NCBI RefSeq assembly: GCF_001542855.1
Contig: NZ_LNBY01000018.1
Coordinates: 186,001-250,000, forward strand
Direction: 5' to 3'
Length of the DNA: 64,000 bases
Origin: Erythrobacter sp. AP23
Lineage (GTDB): Bacteria > Pseudomonadota > Alphaproteobacteria > Sphingomonadales > Sphingomonadaceae
The position numbers and the translations under genes are program-made. This document shows positions 34,999 through 43,844 of the stretch, one piece after another. How positions within the stretch are numbered: position 1 is the stretch's first letter; each line of letters begins with the position of its first letter. The notes under the pieces were generated by a model. It was not told the DNA's origin, did not search any database, and was given only the letters and a program-made list of their open reading frames with translations.

Positions 34999-36261
34999 AT
35001 GGACAGCCAGATCGCCGAGCCGGATGCCGCGGCGAGGATCGCGTCAATTCCGATCGAGGAAATCGACGTGGCCCGGCCAAGCCTGTTTCAGAACGATACC
35101 ATCGGTCTATTTTTTGACAGGTTGCGCGCCGAAGAACCTGTCCACTACTGCCGCGAGAGCTATGTCGGCCCTTACTGGTCCATTACCAAGTTCGACGACA
35201 TCATGGCGGTGGACACCAATCATAAGGTCTTCTCTTCGGAAGCGAAGCTAGGCGGAATTGCAATCCAGGACATGCATTCGGTGGAAGGCGCGCTCGAACT
35301 TGAAATGTTCATAGCGATGGACCCGCCCAAGCACGATCAGCAGCGCAAGGCGGTGACTCCGGCAGTGGCTCCGTCCAACCTGCAACTGCTCGAGCCGATC
35401 ATCCGCAAGCGCGCGGGAGAGATTCTCGATGAACTCCCGATTGGCGAAGATTTCGACTGGGTGGATAAGGTTGCGATCGAGTTGACGACGATGACGCTGG
35501 CAACCTTGTTTGATTTCCCTTGGGAGGAGCGGCGCAAGCTGACGCGCTGGTCCGATGTAGCAACTGCGGCACCTGAAACCGGGATCGTCGAATCCTACGA
35601 GGCGCGGCGCGAAGAACTCATCGGTTGCGCGATGTATTTCAAGACTCTGTGGGACGAACGGATAAACGAGGAGCCGAAGAACGACCTCATCTCGATGATG
35701 GCTCATTCTCCCGCCACGCGCGACATGCCGTTCCTCGAGTTTCTCGGCAATCTTATGCTGCTGATCGTCGGTGGAAACGACACAACACGCAATTCCATCA
35801 GCGGCGGCGTGCTCGCCTTGAACCAAAGCCCGGACGAGTACGCGAAACTCGACGCGGATCCTTCGCTCATTAGCAAAATGGTTCCGGAAATCATCCGTTG
35901 GCAGACCCCCCTCACTCATATGCGCCGCACCGCGCTGGAAGATTGGGAGATCGGCGGCAAACAGATCAAGAAGGGCGACAAGGTGGTGATGTGGTACCTG
36001 TCAGGCAACCGCGACGAGAGTGCTATCGAGCGCGCGGACCAGTTCATCATCGACCGCAAAAATCCGCGCCATCACCTCTCATTCGGCTATGGCATTCACC
36101 GCTGCATGGGAAACCGGCTCGCGGAACTGCAGCTGCGGATCATCTGGGAAGAAATTCACAAGCGCTTTTCCCGGGTCGAGGTTACGGGTGAACCAGAGCG
36201 TCTTTTTTCAAACCTCGTCCGCGGAATCACCAGGCTGCCGGTGCGGCTCCGCGCCCGCTGA
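34999..36261 (+). CDS. Cytochrome P450 monooxygenase
   Basis: This 420-residue soluble bacterial P450 has the I-helix oxygen-activation segment GGNDTTRN (about residues 257-264), the K-helix ExxR (PEIIRWQTPLTHMRRTA), and the heme loop FGYGIHRCMGNRLAE with the thiolate Cys about residue 369. Length and N-terminus, with no membrane anchor, fit class I enzymes that take electrons from a [2Fe-2S] ferredoxin. The ferredoxin gene follows 28 bases downstream. Related P450s hydroxylate terpenes and steroid side chains. With the acyl-CoA synthetase and dehydrogenases nearby, terminal hydroxylation of a hydrophobic substrate is a reasonable role. No ferredoxin reductase gene is in the window. Confidence 0.9.
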   Translation: MDSQIAEPDAAARIASIPIEEIDVARPSLFQNDTIGLFFDRLRAEEPVHYCRESYVGPYWSITKFDDIMAVDTNHKVFSSEAKLGGIAIQDMHSVEGALELEMFIAMDPPKHDQQRKAVTPAVAPSNLQLLEPIIRKRAGEILDELPIGEDFDWVDKVAIELTTMTLATLFDFPWEERRKLTRWSDVATAAPETGIVESYEARREELIGCAMYFKTLWDERINEEPKNDLISMMAHSPATRDMPFLEFLGNLMLLIVGGNDTTRNSISGGVLALNQSPDEYAKLDADPSLISKMVPEIIRWQTPLTHMRRTALEDWEIGGKQIKKGDKVVMWYLSGNRDESAIERADQFIIDRKNPRHHLSFGYGIHRCMGNRLAELQLRIIWEEIHKRFSRVEVTGEPERLFSNLVRGITRLPVRLRAR

Positions 36262-36289
36262 CTCTCGAGATCGAAATGCGGAGTTCAAG

Positions 36290-36616
36290 ATGATCAAAAT
36301 TACGTTCGTGGCTAGCGATGGTGAGCGACGGGAGGTCGAAATAGAAGAAGGCGAGACAGCCAGGGAAGCGGCGCTATACAATGACGTGCCGGGTATCGAT
36401 GGCGATTGCGGAGGGGTATGTGCTTGCGCGACCTGTCATGTGCATGTCGATCCCGAATGGATCGACAAGGTGGGTCGGCTTATGCATGATGGAATGGAGG
36501 CCGACCTCTTGCAGTTCGCCGAAGGCACCACTGAATACAGTCGCCTTGCCTGTCAGATTCCGATGAAGCCGATGCTGGATGGATTGGTTCTTCACCTACC
36601 CGAACAACAATACTGA
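36290..36616 (+). CDS. [2Fe-2S] ferredoxin, putidaredoxin type
   Basis: This 108-residue electron carrier has cluster ligands Cys40, Cys46, Cys49 and Cys88, spaced C-x5-C-x2-C-x38-C, as in adrenodoxin and putidaredoxin (CGGVCACATCHVHV, then LACQI). ATG 36290 follows GGAGTTCAAG. The longer frame from 36020 is out-of-phase P450 sequence. It presumably shuttles electrons to the P450 immediately upstream. Confidence 0.92.
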   Translation: MIKITFVASDGERREVEIEEGETAREAALYNDVPGIDGDCGGVCACATCHVHVDPEWIDKVGRLMHDGMEADLLQFAEGTTEYSRLACQIPMKPMLDGLVLHLPEQQY

Positions 36617-36684
36617 CGGAGGGATCCTCGTCCCCGTAGCCTACATTCTTATCTGTCTTTCCTTGATTCTTCGAGAAAACACCC

Positions 36685-37896
36685 ATGGCCACACAAATCG
36701 AGCCCGCAACCCAGACCGACGAAGACGCCTTCCGCGCGGAAGTGCAGCAGTTTCTGGCGGACAATTTTCCCGCCGAACTCAAGGGCCAGTCGAACGCGCT
36801 GGCCGGCGTGGACGGCCCCACCAATGAAACGCCGGCGCAGACCAAGTGGCGCGAAGCCGTGGGCGCGCGCGGCTGGGGCACCCCCACCTGGCCGAAGGAA
36901 TACGGCGGCGGCGGCCTCACCAAGGCGCAGGCCAAGATCATCGACCAGGAATTCGCCAAGGCGGGTGCCTACAACCCGATCGGCGGCATGGGCGTCATGA
37001 TGTTCGGCCCGACGCTGCTCGAATACGGCAACGAGGCACAGAAGCAGGAGCATATTCCGCCGATCTGCCGCGGCGAAATCCGCTGGTGCCAGGGCTATTC
37101 GGAACCCAATGCCGGCTCTGACCTCGCGAACCTCCAGACCTTTGCCGAGGACAAGGGCGACCACTACCTTGTCAACGGCCAGAAGACCTGGACCAGCGGC
37201 GGCCAATGGGCCGACAAGTGCTTTGCAATTGTACGAACCGACAAGAGCGACAAGCACAAGGGCATCAGCTTCATGCTGATCGACATGGACACGCCCGGCG
37301 TCGAAGTCCGCCCGATCACCATGATCAGCGGGACCAGCCCGTTCTGCGAAACCTTTTTCACCGACGTGAAGGTCCCGAAGGAAAACCTCGTCGGCGAGGA
37401 AGGCCAGGGCTGGACCATCGGCAAGCGCCTTCTGCAGCACGAGCGCACCAACATCTCGGGCGGCGGCAGCCTCGCCCGACTCATGGGCCAGAGCCTTGGC
37501 GATATCGCCAAGAAGTACCAGCCGACGGGCGCCGACGGCGAACTCGCCGATGCGGTGCTGCGCGACAAGATCGCTGATTTCGAAATCCGCTGGAACAGCT
37601 TCCTGCTCACCGCGCGCCGCGCGATGGAAGAGAGCAAGGCAGCTGGCGGCGTCTCCGAAATCAGCTCTGTGCTCAAGAAGCTCGGCACCAAGCTGAGCCA
37701 GGAACGCAGCGAATTGCTGATCGAAATCCGCGGGTTGCAGGGCCTCGGCTGGGAAGGCGACGGCTTTTCGGACGGCGAGCTCGGGGCCGTGCGCGCGTGG
37801 CTCTTCGGAAAGGCCACGACGATCTATGGCGGCTCGACCGAAATCCAGAACAACATCATTGCCAAGCGCGTGCTCGGCATGCTCGACCACCAGTAA
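36685..37896 (+). CDS. Acyl-CoA dehydrogenase, large subunit of a pair
   Basis: This 403-residue enzyme has TPTWPKEYGGGGLTKAQAK, WCQGYSEPNAGSDLANLQT, VNGQKTWTSGGQWADKC and TIYGGSTEIQNNIIAKRVLG. Gly takes the place of the MCAD-type catalytic Glu. Its partner gene begins 18 bases after its stop. It follows the P450 and ferredoxin in the same direction. The very regular codon use (GC-rich third positions) is stronger than in the flanking genes, so this pair may be highly expressed or have a separate history. Confidence 0.87.
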   Translation: MATQIEPATQTDEDAFRAEVQQFLADNFPAELKGQSNALAGVDGPTNETPAQTKWREAVGARGWGTPTWPKEYGGGGLTKAQAKIIDQEFAKAGAYNPIGGMGVMMFGPTLLEYGNEAQKQEHIPPICRGEIRWCQGYSEPNAGSDLANLQTFAEDKGDHYLVNGQKTWTSGGQWADKCFAIVRTDKSDKHKGISFMLIDMDTPGVEVRPITMISGTSPFCETFFTDVKVPKENLVGEEGQGWTIGKRLLQHERTNISGGGSLARLMGQSLGDIAKKYQPTGADGELADAVLRDKIADFEIRWNSFLLTARRAMEESKAAGGVSEISSVLKKLGTKLSQERSELLIEIRGLQGLGWEGDGFSDGELGAVRAWLFGKATTIYGGSTEIQNNIIAKRVLGMLDHQ

Positions 37897-37914
37897 GAGA
37901 GGGGAGCAAGGACA

Positions 37915-38985
37915 ATGGCCGTTCTCAACGAAGAACAGGAAATGCTGCGCGACATGGCGCGCGATTGGGCCGTCAACGAAAGCCCGGTCACCGAATTCCG
38001 CAAGGTCCGCGCCAGCGGCGAGCCCGAAGCCTTCAACCGCGACGCCTATGCGACGATGGCGCAGATGGGCTGGGCCGGGGTCATCATCCCCGAAGAGCAT
38101 GGCGGGTCGGACTTCGGCTTCCTGTCCGCGGGCCTCGTCGTCGAGGAACTCGGCAAGACGCTCACCGCCAGCCCGCTGGTGATGAACACCGTCGCCGCCT
38201 CGGCGATCGTTCTTGGCGGCAGCGACGAGCAGAAGGCCAGGTGGCTGCCCAGGCTGGCGAGCGGCGAGGCCATCGCCACCCTCGCCGTCGACGAAGGGCC
38301 GAGCCACGATCCTGCGAAGATCGAGACCAGTGTGTCCGACGGCAAGCTGAGCGGCACCAAGGCCTTCGTCCATGAAGCGCATGGTGCGGACCTGTTCGTC
38401 GTCGCGGCGAAGGACGGGCTTTACCTGGTCGAGAAAGGCGACGGCGTCGCGCTCACCACCCGCAAGCTGACCGACCAGCGCAGCCATGCCGACGTCACCT
38501 TCGACGGCGCGGCGGCGGAGAAGCTCGCCAATGGCGGCGACAACCTGCTCGATGACGTGCTCGACCGCGCGCGCGTGCTCACCGCAGCCGAAATGCTCGG
38601 CATGGCGCAGCAAGTGTTCGACGACACGCTCGACTATCTGAAGCAGCGCGTGCAGTTCAACCAGGTGCTGGCGAGCTTCCAGGCGCTGCAACACCGCATG
38701 GCGGACCTCTTCGCCGATCTCGCCCAGATGCGCAGCGCGGTCGAGGCGGGCCTGCAAGCCGTCGATGCCGGCTTCGGCGTGGCGCGCGCGGCGACCATCG
38801 CCAAGGCGGAAGCCAACCGCGTTATGCACACCATGGCAAACGAGGGCATCCAGCTGCACGGCGGGATCGGCATGACCGATGAGTACGACGTCGGCTTCTA
38901 TCTCAAGCGCGCCCGCGTGCTGGAGCAGAGCTTCGGTTCGTCGAGCTGGTTAAAGGACCGATTTTCCAAGCTTTCTGGCTACTAG
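37915..38985 (+). CDS. Acyl-CoA dehydrogenase, small subunit of a pair
   Basis: This 356-residue partner of the preceding dehydrogenase starts MAVLNEEQEMLRDMARDWAV. It has GWAGVIIPEEHGGSDFGFLS, QRVQFNQVLASFQALQHRMA, and LHGGIGMTDEYDVGFYLKRA near the end. This is the better conserved C-terminal signature and could hold active-site residues that the large subunit lacks. GGGGAGCAAGGACA precedes the ATG. It is probably the last gene of the P450 operon before the TonB receptor. Confidence 0.87.
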   Translation: MAVLNEEQEMLRDMARDWAVNESPVTEFRKVRASGEPEAFNRDAYATMAQMGWAGVIIPEEHGGSDFGFLSAGLVVEELGKTLTASPLVMNTVAASAIVLGGSDEQKARWLPRLASGEAIATLAVDEGPSHDPAKIETSVSDGKLSGTKAFVHEAHGADLFVVAAKDGLYLVEKGDGVALTTRKLTDQRSHADVTFDGAAAEKLANGGDNLLDDVLDRARVLTAAEMLGMAQQVFDDTLDYLKQRVQFNQVLASFQALQHRMADLFADLAQMRSAVEAGLQAVDAGFGVARAATIAKAEANRVMHTMANEGIQLHGGIGMTDEYDVGFYLKRARVLEQSFGSSSWLKDRFSKLSGY

Positions 38986-38987
38986 AA

Positions 38988-39010
38988 ACCTGCATGTAGT
39001 GACCTGCATG
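38988..39010. repeat. Direct repeat of ACCTGCATG
   Basis: ACCTGCATG occurs at 38988-38996 and again at 39002-39010, a 14-base period, just after a dehydrogenase stop and 142 bases before the TonB receptor start. It could be a regulator site or chance; no T-run follows. Confidence 0.35.
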
Positions 39011-39151
39011 GCATTTTTGCCACATGCTTGTCGACAATGTGAAATAATCCGTCAATTCATCTACCAAGTCTTGAAATGAAACGCGCTTATCGGCATCGTT
39101 TCTAACATCGACTAGTGCCTAGGATGGGGCACATTCTTAGAGGAGAGGCAC

Positions 39152-41884
39152 ATGAAAAGATTTCCATCACGCCACCATTGCGCCCTTGGTGCATTGGCAG
39201 CGGCACTTGCCTTCACACCGACAGCCGCCTTCGCCCAGGATGTTGGCGAACCCGATGCGGATCTGGTTGAAGGGGCCGATGTCGAAGACCAAAACGTAAT
39301 CATTGTTACCGCGCAAGGGCGATCGCAGGTCTTGGCGGATGTTCCAGTCGCCGTGTCAGCTGTTTCCGGAGAAACCCTCCAGAATTCGGGCGCCAGCGAC
39401 ATACGTGAGCTGAACCAGGTTGCACCGTCCCTGCTGGTGTCTTCCACCGGCAACGAAGCTAACGGTTCCGCGCGTATTCGCGGTATCGGCACGGTCGGCG
39501 ACAACCCTGGTCTGGAAAGTTCGGTCGCGGTTTTTGTCGATGGAGTCTATCGCTCTCGTTCGGGAAGCGCCCTGAGTGAGCTCGGCCCTATCGACAGGGT
39601 CGAAATCCTTCGCGGTCCCCAAGGTACTCTGGGCGGGCGGAACTCATCGGCAGGCCTGATCAATATCTACACCGCACCGCCCGAGTTCGATTTCAGCGCA
39701 TACGGGGCCTTCACTTATGGCAACTATGATGCGATCCGCGTCGAAGGTGGCATAAACGCTCCGCTTGGCGACACCGTAGCTGCGCGTGTGGACGGCGTGT
39801 ATTTTGAGCGCGACGGCTTCTACAACGATATTACCAACGGCGGGACGATCAACAATCGCGATCGTTATCTGGTCCGCGGTCAGCTCCTGTTCGAACCCAA
39901 TGACGACCTGTCCATTCGCCTTGTCGGGGATTATTCCAAAAAGGACGAAGCGTGCTGTGCCGCGACGTTCGTCCAGCCCGAGTTTGCTCCGCTTGCACGG
40001 ATCAGCGCTGGATTTGATCCCTTTACGAGGCCATCGGATGGGGCCGCCCTGACGAGTACCGCAAATCCGATCGTTCCCGTGTTGCTTGCGCTTGGGCAGG
40101 ATCCGCGTGCCCTCACCCAGGATACATTCAACCGCGACCTGTACCCTACGCCGGGCAGAAGCTATGAAGGCGAAACCGAAGACTACGGTATTTCGGCTGA
40201 GATCAATTGGGATTTCGGGAACGTCACGTTGACGTCTATCACGGGCTACCGTGAATATGCCAACAGCCAGGGATCTGACACCGATTACACTACTGTCGAT
40301 ATTCTCTACCGCGCTCCGACCGAGAATGCTCTTGCTCGAGACTTTGAAACATTCACTCAGGAACTGCGCCTTACCGGTGAGGCCTTCGATGGCAAACTCG
40401 ATTGGTTGATCGGCGCGTATTACGCCAATGAAGAACTGCAGGTGCGTGACAATCTGCGGTTCGGCACCCAGTACGGCAATTTCGTAGCGTGCCGCATCGC
40501 TATCGCGATCAACCCGGCTTTGGTCAATCCGGGGGCTTCCAATTGCCTGGGTGCCAACGTGGCGGCATTGGACGGTACGCTGACCGGAAGCCCGGCATTC
40601 GGCGCTGCAACCCCGGCGATCCTCGCAGGTATCAACAACCTTGCAAGCATCAGCGATTTGGGAACGGTCAGCGAGGTCTACAATCAGACGAGTGAGAACT
40701 TCGCGTTCTTCACGCATAATATCTTTGCGATCACGGATACGCTCGATTTGACGCTGGGGCTTCGTTATACAAACGAAACCAAGGACTTCGACGCAACTTT
40801 CCGCAACGACAACACGGTTTGTCCGACAAACCGCAATCTGCTCGGAGGCTTTCTGGGTGTTCCGACTTTGGCACCTCTGGCCGGTGGTATCATCAGCCTT
40901 TCCTGCCAAGGCAATTCGACATCGGAGCTCGATGGAGTTTCTCTCGAAGACTCGCGCGAAGAAGAGGAGTTTACCGGCACGGCTATCCTGAGCTGGAAGC
41001 CAACTCCCGATCTGCTAGTCTACGGTTCGTATTCACGCGGCTACAAGGCGGGCGGTTTCAACCTCGACAGGTCTGCACTGTCAAATCCGCTTGCGTTCGA
41101 TCCGGCCAATATCTCGGCAGCCGCGCTGCAGTTCGATGAAGAAACAGTCGATGCATATGAGATCGGCCTCAAATACTCGACACGCGAGTTCGGGGTTAGC
41201 ATTGCAGGCTTCCGGCAAGAGTTCAGTAACTTCCAGTTGAACACGTTCAATGGGGCGTTCTACATTGTGCAGACGGTCAATAGTTGCGATAGCGATCTCG
41301 GCGGGGCCGACAGAGACGCAAGCGCGACAACCGGTGCATGCTCTTCCGATGAAGTTGCACCAGGTGTGATCGCTCAAGGTGTCGAGATCGAAACCTATCT
41401 ACGGCCCGCTCGTGATTTGGATATTACCCTTGGCGTCACCTATTCTGATACGAGCTTTGAAGACAATCTTATCGGGGACGATACCGGGGCACCGCTCGAC
41501 CCCGCACTACGCTTGCTGCCAGGCGACAACCTGTCGAATGCACCAGAGATCGTGGCAACATCGTCGCTTACGTGGACGCCGCCAATCGGCGACAGTGGGC
41601 TCGAAGGCCTGGTCTTCGTGAACGCTCGTATGGCTGGTGATTACAACACCGGCTCCGACCTGCTCTTCGGCAAGGAACAGGACAGCTTCGTCGTAGTGAA
41701 CGGGCGTGTGGGTCTGACCAATATTGCGGATCGCTTCGCGATCGAGGGATGGGTCAATAATTTGTTTGACGTTGGGTATACGCAGGTGGCCTTCAACACG
41801 CCTTTCGTGGCTCCGCAACAAACGTTCTCCGCTTTTCTTGCGGAACCGCGGACTTACGGCATCACCGTGCGCGGCAAGTTTTAA
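39152..41884 (+). CDS. TonB-dependent outer-membrane receptor
   Basis: This 910-residue receptor has a signal peptide (to TAAFAQ, about residue 29) and a TonB-box-like NVIIVTAQGRSQVLADV. The plug domain has VEILRGPQGTLGGRNSSAGL, and the barrel ends in GITVRGKF, with a C-terminal aromatic residue. It is not orthologous-looking to the receptor at 20481 beyond family features. It follows the P450/dehydrogenase operon and has its own purine-rich ribosome site (AGAGGAGAGGCAC). A substrate importer for the same hydrophobic compound is likely, with iron uptake the alternative. It is followed by a strong terminator. Confidence 0.9.
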   Translation: MKRFPSRHHCALGALAAALAFTPTAAFAQDVGEPDADLVEGADVEDQNVIIVTAQGRSQVLADVPVAVSAVSGETLQNSGASDIRELNQVAPSLLVSSTGNEANGSARIRGIGTVGDNPGLESSVAVFVDGVYRSRSGSALSELGPIDRVEILRGPQGTLGGRNSSAGLINIYTAPPEFDFSAYGAFTYGNYDAIRVEGGINAPLGDTVAARVDGVYFERDGFYNDITNGGTINNRDRYLVRGQLLFEPNDDLSIRLVGDYSKKDEACCAATFVQPEFAPLARISAGFDPFTRPSDGAALTSTANPIVPVLLALGQDPRALTQDTFNRDLYPTPGRSYEGETEDYGISAEINWDFGNVTLTSITGYREYANSQGSDTDYTTVDILYRAPTENALARDFETFTQELRLTGEAFDGKLDWLIGAYYANEELQVRDNLRFGTQYGNFVACRIAIAINPALVNPGASNCLGANVAALDGTLTGSPAFGAATPAILAGINNLASISDLGTVSEVYNQTSENFAFFTHNIFAITDTLDLTLGLRYTNETKDFDATFRNDNTVCPTNRNLLGGFLGVPTLAPLAGGIISLSCQGNSTSELDGVSLEDSREEEEFTGTAILSWKPTPDLLVYGSYSRGYKAGGFNLDRSALSNPLAFDPANISAAALQFDEETVDAYEIGLKYSTREFGVSIAGFRQEFSNFQLNTFNGAFYIVQTVNSCDSDLGGADRDASATTGACSSDEVAPGVIAQGVEIETYLRPARDLDITLGVTYSDTSFEDNLIGDDTGAPLDPALRLLPGDNLSNAPEIVATSSLTWTPPIGDSGLEGLVFVNARMAGDYNTGSDLLFGKEQDSFVVVNGRVGLTNIADRFAIEGWVNNLFDVGYTQVAFNTPFVAPQQTFSAFLAEPRTYGITVRGKF

Positions 41885-41901
41885 ACTTACTCGCTAATTG
41901 C

Positions 41902-41940
41902 AAGAGGGTTCGGCGCTTCGCTGTGTCGAGCCCTCTTTTT
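41902..41940 (+). terminator. Intrinsic terminator after the TonB receptor gene
   Basis: AGAGGGTTCG and CGAGCCCTCT pair, with one G-U wobble, around a short loop and are followed by TTTTTCG. It starts 18 bases after the receptor stop and separates region C from the IS-scarred region. Confidence 0.75.
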
Positions 41941-42052
41941 CGAACTTTTATTTGCTCACGACTAGGTGGCGTCCGAACAAAAGTTCCGTGTGCTCAATAT
42001 CGTCGATGATGTGATAGGGAGAGGCCGGCAGCGGTGTTCGCTGCATGAATCC

Positions 42053-42203
42053 CTCTTCGCTGGGCTACCAGCCGCCGGCCCCACAAACAATCTTGCCTCG
42101 TCCTGCCATGCTGCCTTACGCTGCGCTCCAGGCCGCCCAGCAGGGCGACCCCAACCGCCGGAACTCTAACTTAACCGGTGGACCACCCTGATGGGGCAGA
42201 TCA
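42053..42203 (+). mobile_element. 151-bp remnant of the IS3-family element found intact at 46885-48164
   Basis: This stretch is nearly identical, with two differences by eye, to the reverse complement of 46885-47035. It encodes the last residues of that element's transposase ([10 protein letters not shown]...) and its terminal repeat. It carries only the 3' end; everything upstream is lost. Its orientation is inverted relative to the intact copy, so the two form a long inverted repeat around 42204-46884. Confidence 0.85.
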
Positions 42204-42404
42204 GGTGGAAGACTACAACCGAGAGAGACCGCCCTCATCCCTTGGCTACGCGACATCGGCGGCGTTCGCCGCCGAACTAGATAAGCAATGGCCTGCTTCG
42301 CCACGCCCTACGGGCTCCGCTGCGCAGCCCATTGCTTCAACCGCGCTCATACGCATCAACGCAGCTCGGCTCTAATCCCGGCTGGGGGGAAGATCAGGGG
42401 GTCA
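42204..42404 (+). mobile_element. 3' remnant of a second IS3-family transposase
   Basis: Frame GTG GAA GAC TAC encodes VEDYNRERPPSSLGYATSAA and continues to a TAA at 42373-42375, the conserved tail of IS3-type DDE transposases just beyond the catalytic Glu. GGGGGGAAGATCAGGGGGTCA (to 42404) looks like its terminal inverted repeat. Only the tail remains. It abuts the first remnant with no gap, so one IS had inserted into or beside the other before both decayed. Confidence 0.7.
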
Positions 42405-42531
42405 CGTCACTCATTGGAAGGCGGCTATCGCGACGCAATTCGCTCTGAAAGTCGTGGGACTATTTTGCAGGTCTTCGAGGAACAGACCTGCTAATTTTCG
42501 CCCTGCAGTTAGTTCCATTAGGATAACGCTG

Positions 42532-42945
42532 TTAGCATACGTAGGCACCGCGGCCGCTAGCCAAAAGGTTGCCAGTAGGACCGTATACACGTGTTTCAGC
42601 GACCGAGATATTTTTACCGATCTTGATTATTTTGCCCGATGCTACGAGTGGTCCCGAGGTTGCCGGGCGGTGGTAGTCGACCCTCAGATCGGCGGTCGCC
42701 TTGGCCCCTGTACCTTGCGACAATAAGGTGTAGAGCCCGGTTAAATCGATCAGAGAGGCGAGCACGCCGCCATGCGCTGAACCGATTGCCGGGTTTGACA
42801 CGATCTCGTCGCGCCAAGGCATCTCCAGTTCAAGCTGCTCGTTCGAGCATGACCGTAAAGTGAGGCCAAGCCACCGGTGAAACGGGGCAATCTGCAGGAT
42901 CTCTTCGAGGCGCTTAGGATCGATCCTTGTCAGATTATCGGTCAT
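42532..42945 (-). CDS. PaaI-family hotdog-fold acyl-CoA thioesterase
   Basis: This 137-residue protein of the hotdog fold has the HGGVLASLIDLTGLYTL motif and a GPLVASGKIIKIGKNISVAE strand pair. Family members hydrolyse aryl- or acyl-CoA thioesters. Its start overlaps the stop of the alpha/beta-hydrolase gene by ATGA, so the two are co-translated. With the palindromic operator upstream of the pair, this looks like a small MarR-controlled module handling an acid or ester and its CoA form. Confidence 0.83.
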   Translation of the reverse strand: MTDNLTRIDPKRLEEILQIAPFHRWLGLTLRSCSNEQLELEMPWRDEIVSNPAIGSAHGGVLASLIDLTGLYTLLSQGTGAKATADLRVDYHRPATSGPLVASGKIIKIGKNISVAETRVYGPTGNLLASGRGAYVC

Positions 42946-43829
42946 GTAACGGCTCCCTGCGGACTGTGATTACGCTTGAGAAAATCGAGTATCGCTGCCG
43001 AAAAGGCATCGTTGGCATCGCCAACCACCATATGTGTTGCCTCTGCGATGTCGGTGTATTCAGCGTGTGGAACAAGTTCGAGCAATTGCGCGACCGCGTC
43101 TTCGGAAACCAGATCGCTCGATCCGCCGCGAATAATATGCAATGGCAGCGAAAGCCTGCTGGCTGCATCGTTCAGCGCATCAAACTGGCGTTCCTGATGA
43201 GCCGGATCGCTTCGCTTGGCTAGTGTGATGTTGCGGATAAAGGCCGGATCCCAATGCCAGTAGTAGCGGCCGTCTTCCTTCTCTCGCAGATAGCGCCGTA
43301 AGCCCTTGCCGGCTCCGCGCTTGCGGCGATGTGGCATGTAGCGCGCGATGACCTCTGCCGCTTCGTCCGGTGAAGAGAAACCGGTCTCCACGTGCTCCTC
43401 CATAAAGCCGACTACGCGCATAACGCCCCCCGTCTCCATACGCGGCGCGATGTCGACGAGAGTGAGCGACGCGAAGCGGCCCGGCGCAAGGTGTCCTTCG
43501 GCGATCAGTCCGGCCAACCCGCCAAGGGAGGCCCCGACGAGCGCTGGCTTGCGGTCCATTTTTGAAGCGATCGCAACGAGATCTGAAGCGAAGTCGCGCG
43601 TTTCGTAAGCGCCCTCGGCAGACCATTCGCTGTCGCCATGACCGCGCATATCAATTGCGATCGGACGAAATCCCGCATTGGCGAGATCGGCTGTGACACG
43701 TTTCCATGCGTGACGGGTCTGGCCGCCCCCATGCGCGAGCAAGACCGGTAAAGCATCGGCATTTCCGGTCGCTTCGGCTGCTATGGAGATGCCACCATCT
43801 CCCCCGATATGGAAAGTTTGCGACTGCAT
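42942..43829 (-). CDS. Alpha/beta-fold hydrolase
   Basis: This 295-residue hydrolase has LLAHGGGQTRHAWKRVTADL, IAIDMRGHGDSEWSAEG, and the nucleophile elbow VGASLGGLAG. The final histidine region is EATHMVVGDANDAF. It resembles the esterases and peroxidases found in sphingomonad catabolic islands; the substrate is unknown. Transcription is minus strand, with a perfect palindrome (43845-43860) 16 bases upstream of its ATG, likely the site of the divergent MarR protein. It is translationally coupled to the thioesterase gene. Confidence 0.83.
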   Translation of the reverse strand: MQSQTFHIGGDGGISIAAEATGNADALPVLLAHGGGQTRHAWKRVTADLANAGFRPIAIDMRGHGDSEWSAEGAYETRDFASDLVAIASKMDRKPALVGASLGGLAGLIAEGHLAPGRFASLTLVDIAPRMETGGVMRVVGFMEEHVETGFSSPDEAAEVIARYMPHRRKRGAGKGLRRYLREKEDGRYYWHWDPAFIRNITLAKRSDPAHQERQFDALNDAASRLSLPLHIIRGGSSDLVSEDAVAQLLELVPHAEYTDIAEATHMVVGDANDAFSAAILDFLKRNHSPQGAVT

Positions 43830-43844
43830 ACCGCAACCTCATAT

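Noticed and set aside
36617..36684. GGAGGGATCCTCGTCCCC as a terminator after the ferredoxin gene
   Set aside because: The stem is short and imperfect and no T-run follows at the right distance.
36649..38859. A 736-codon minus-strand open frame across the dehydrogenase pair
   Set aside because: It is the antisense of two genes with very regular GC-rich third positions; no recognisable motif or start.
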